Shown here piece after piece: positions 21,674 to 21,686 of a stretch of 21,686 nucleotides of DNA. The notes below the pieces were generated by a model. The model searched no databases and was not told the DNA's origin. It saw only the letters and a list, made by a program, of their open reading frames with translations. Within the stretch, counting starts at the first letter, position 1, and every line of letters starts with the position of its first letter. A program made the translations under genes and the position numbers. This DNA is from CAZOHC01 sp964579845 (GTDB taxonomy: Bacteria > Patescibacteriota > Microgenomatia > Levybacterales > UBA12049), in the NCBI GenBank assembly GCA_964579845.1, contig CAZOHC010000018.1:1-21686 (forward strand), in the 5' to 3' direction.

Positions 21674-21686
21674 TATGAATTGATCG

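Noticed and set aside
1..21686. CRISPR array, phage or plasmid module
   Set aside because: No regularly spaced repeats of about 25-37 bp, no cas genes and no integrase, capsid or replication genes were seen.

Overview
The window looks like a piece of a small-genome Candidate Phyla Radiation bacterium (Patescibacteria, most likely the Microgenomates side; this is inferred from gene style, not from a marker tree). Reasons: compact, strand-switching housekeeping clusters; short zinc-ribbon forms of L28 and L33; paralogous secreted proteins of an uncharacterised KPxxYLYP family; a very short GIY-YIG ORF tied to a tRNA; and stop usage (TAA, TAG and TGA) that fits the standard code.

Layout. 1-3497 (minus): rod-shape/peptidoglycan operon mreB-mreC-mreD-mrdA (PBP2, cut by the window edge). 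3602-5716 (minus): a stand-alone superfamily II helicase. 5800-8076 (plus): O-antigen ligase/polymerase-like membrane protein with a TPR tail. 8145-9643 (plus): def and fmt, the pair that formylates the initiator tRNA and deformylates new proteins, converging on rpmB (L28, minus). 9904-10725: a back-to-back promoter pair, a structured leader or small RNA, and a site-2-type membrane protease. 10786-13389 (plus): two tandem secreted paralogues whose 3' halves share a 387-bp identical tract. 13461-13650 (plus): a strong candidate non-coding RNA of about 180-190 nt with a long closing helix. 13643-17113 (minus): sensor histidine kinase, NlpE-like lipoprotein-type domain and acyltransferase. 17181-18897 (plus): polyprenyl diphosphate synthase and undecaprenyl diphosphate synthase, which make the lipid carrier for peptidoglycan and glycans and so connect to the mre/PBP2 and O-antigen-ligase genes. 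18899-19243 (minus): a small unknown protein. 19460-20637 (plus): tRNA-Thr(TGT), tRNA-Tyr(GTA), tRNA-Thr(GGT), rpmG (L33), a GIY-YIG ORF and tRNA-Trp(CCA). The last part is a truncated 2H-phosphoesterase-like ORF and a single-pass membrane protein.

Two signals run through the window. First, most genes that start a transcription unit have a -10 hexamer ending only 6-13 nt before the start codon and no Shine-Dalgarno, implying leaderless mRNAs, while most internal operon genes (mreD, the second paralogue, uppS) carry AGGA/GAGGA-type sites. Second, the classical tRNA-Thr/Tyr/Thr - rpmG - tRNA-Trp neighbourhood, which usually continues into secE-nusG, is interrupted by a 301-bp module: a 27-bp copy of the tRNA-Trp 5' end, a tRNA-like remnant without an anticodon loop, and a GIY-YIG ORF whose stop codon overlaps the first bases of the intact tRNA-Trp. 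This module is the best candidate for an undescribed mobile system here. The two candidate RNAs and an apparent co-variation at the 18-55 elbow contact of two tRNAs come next.
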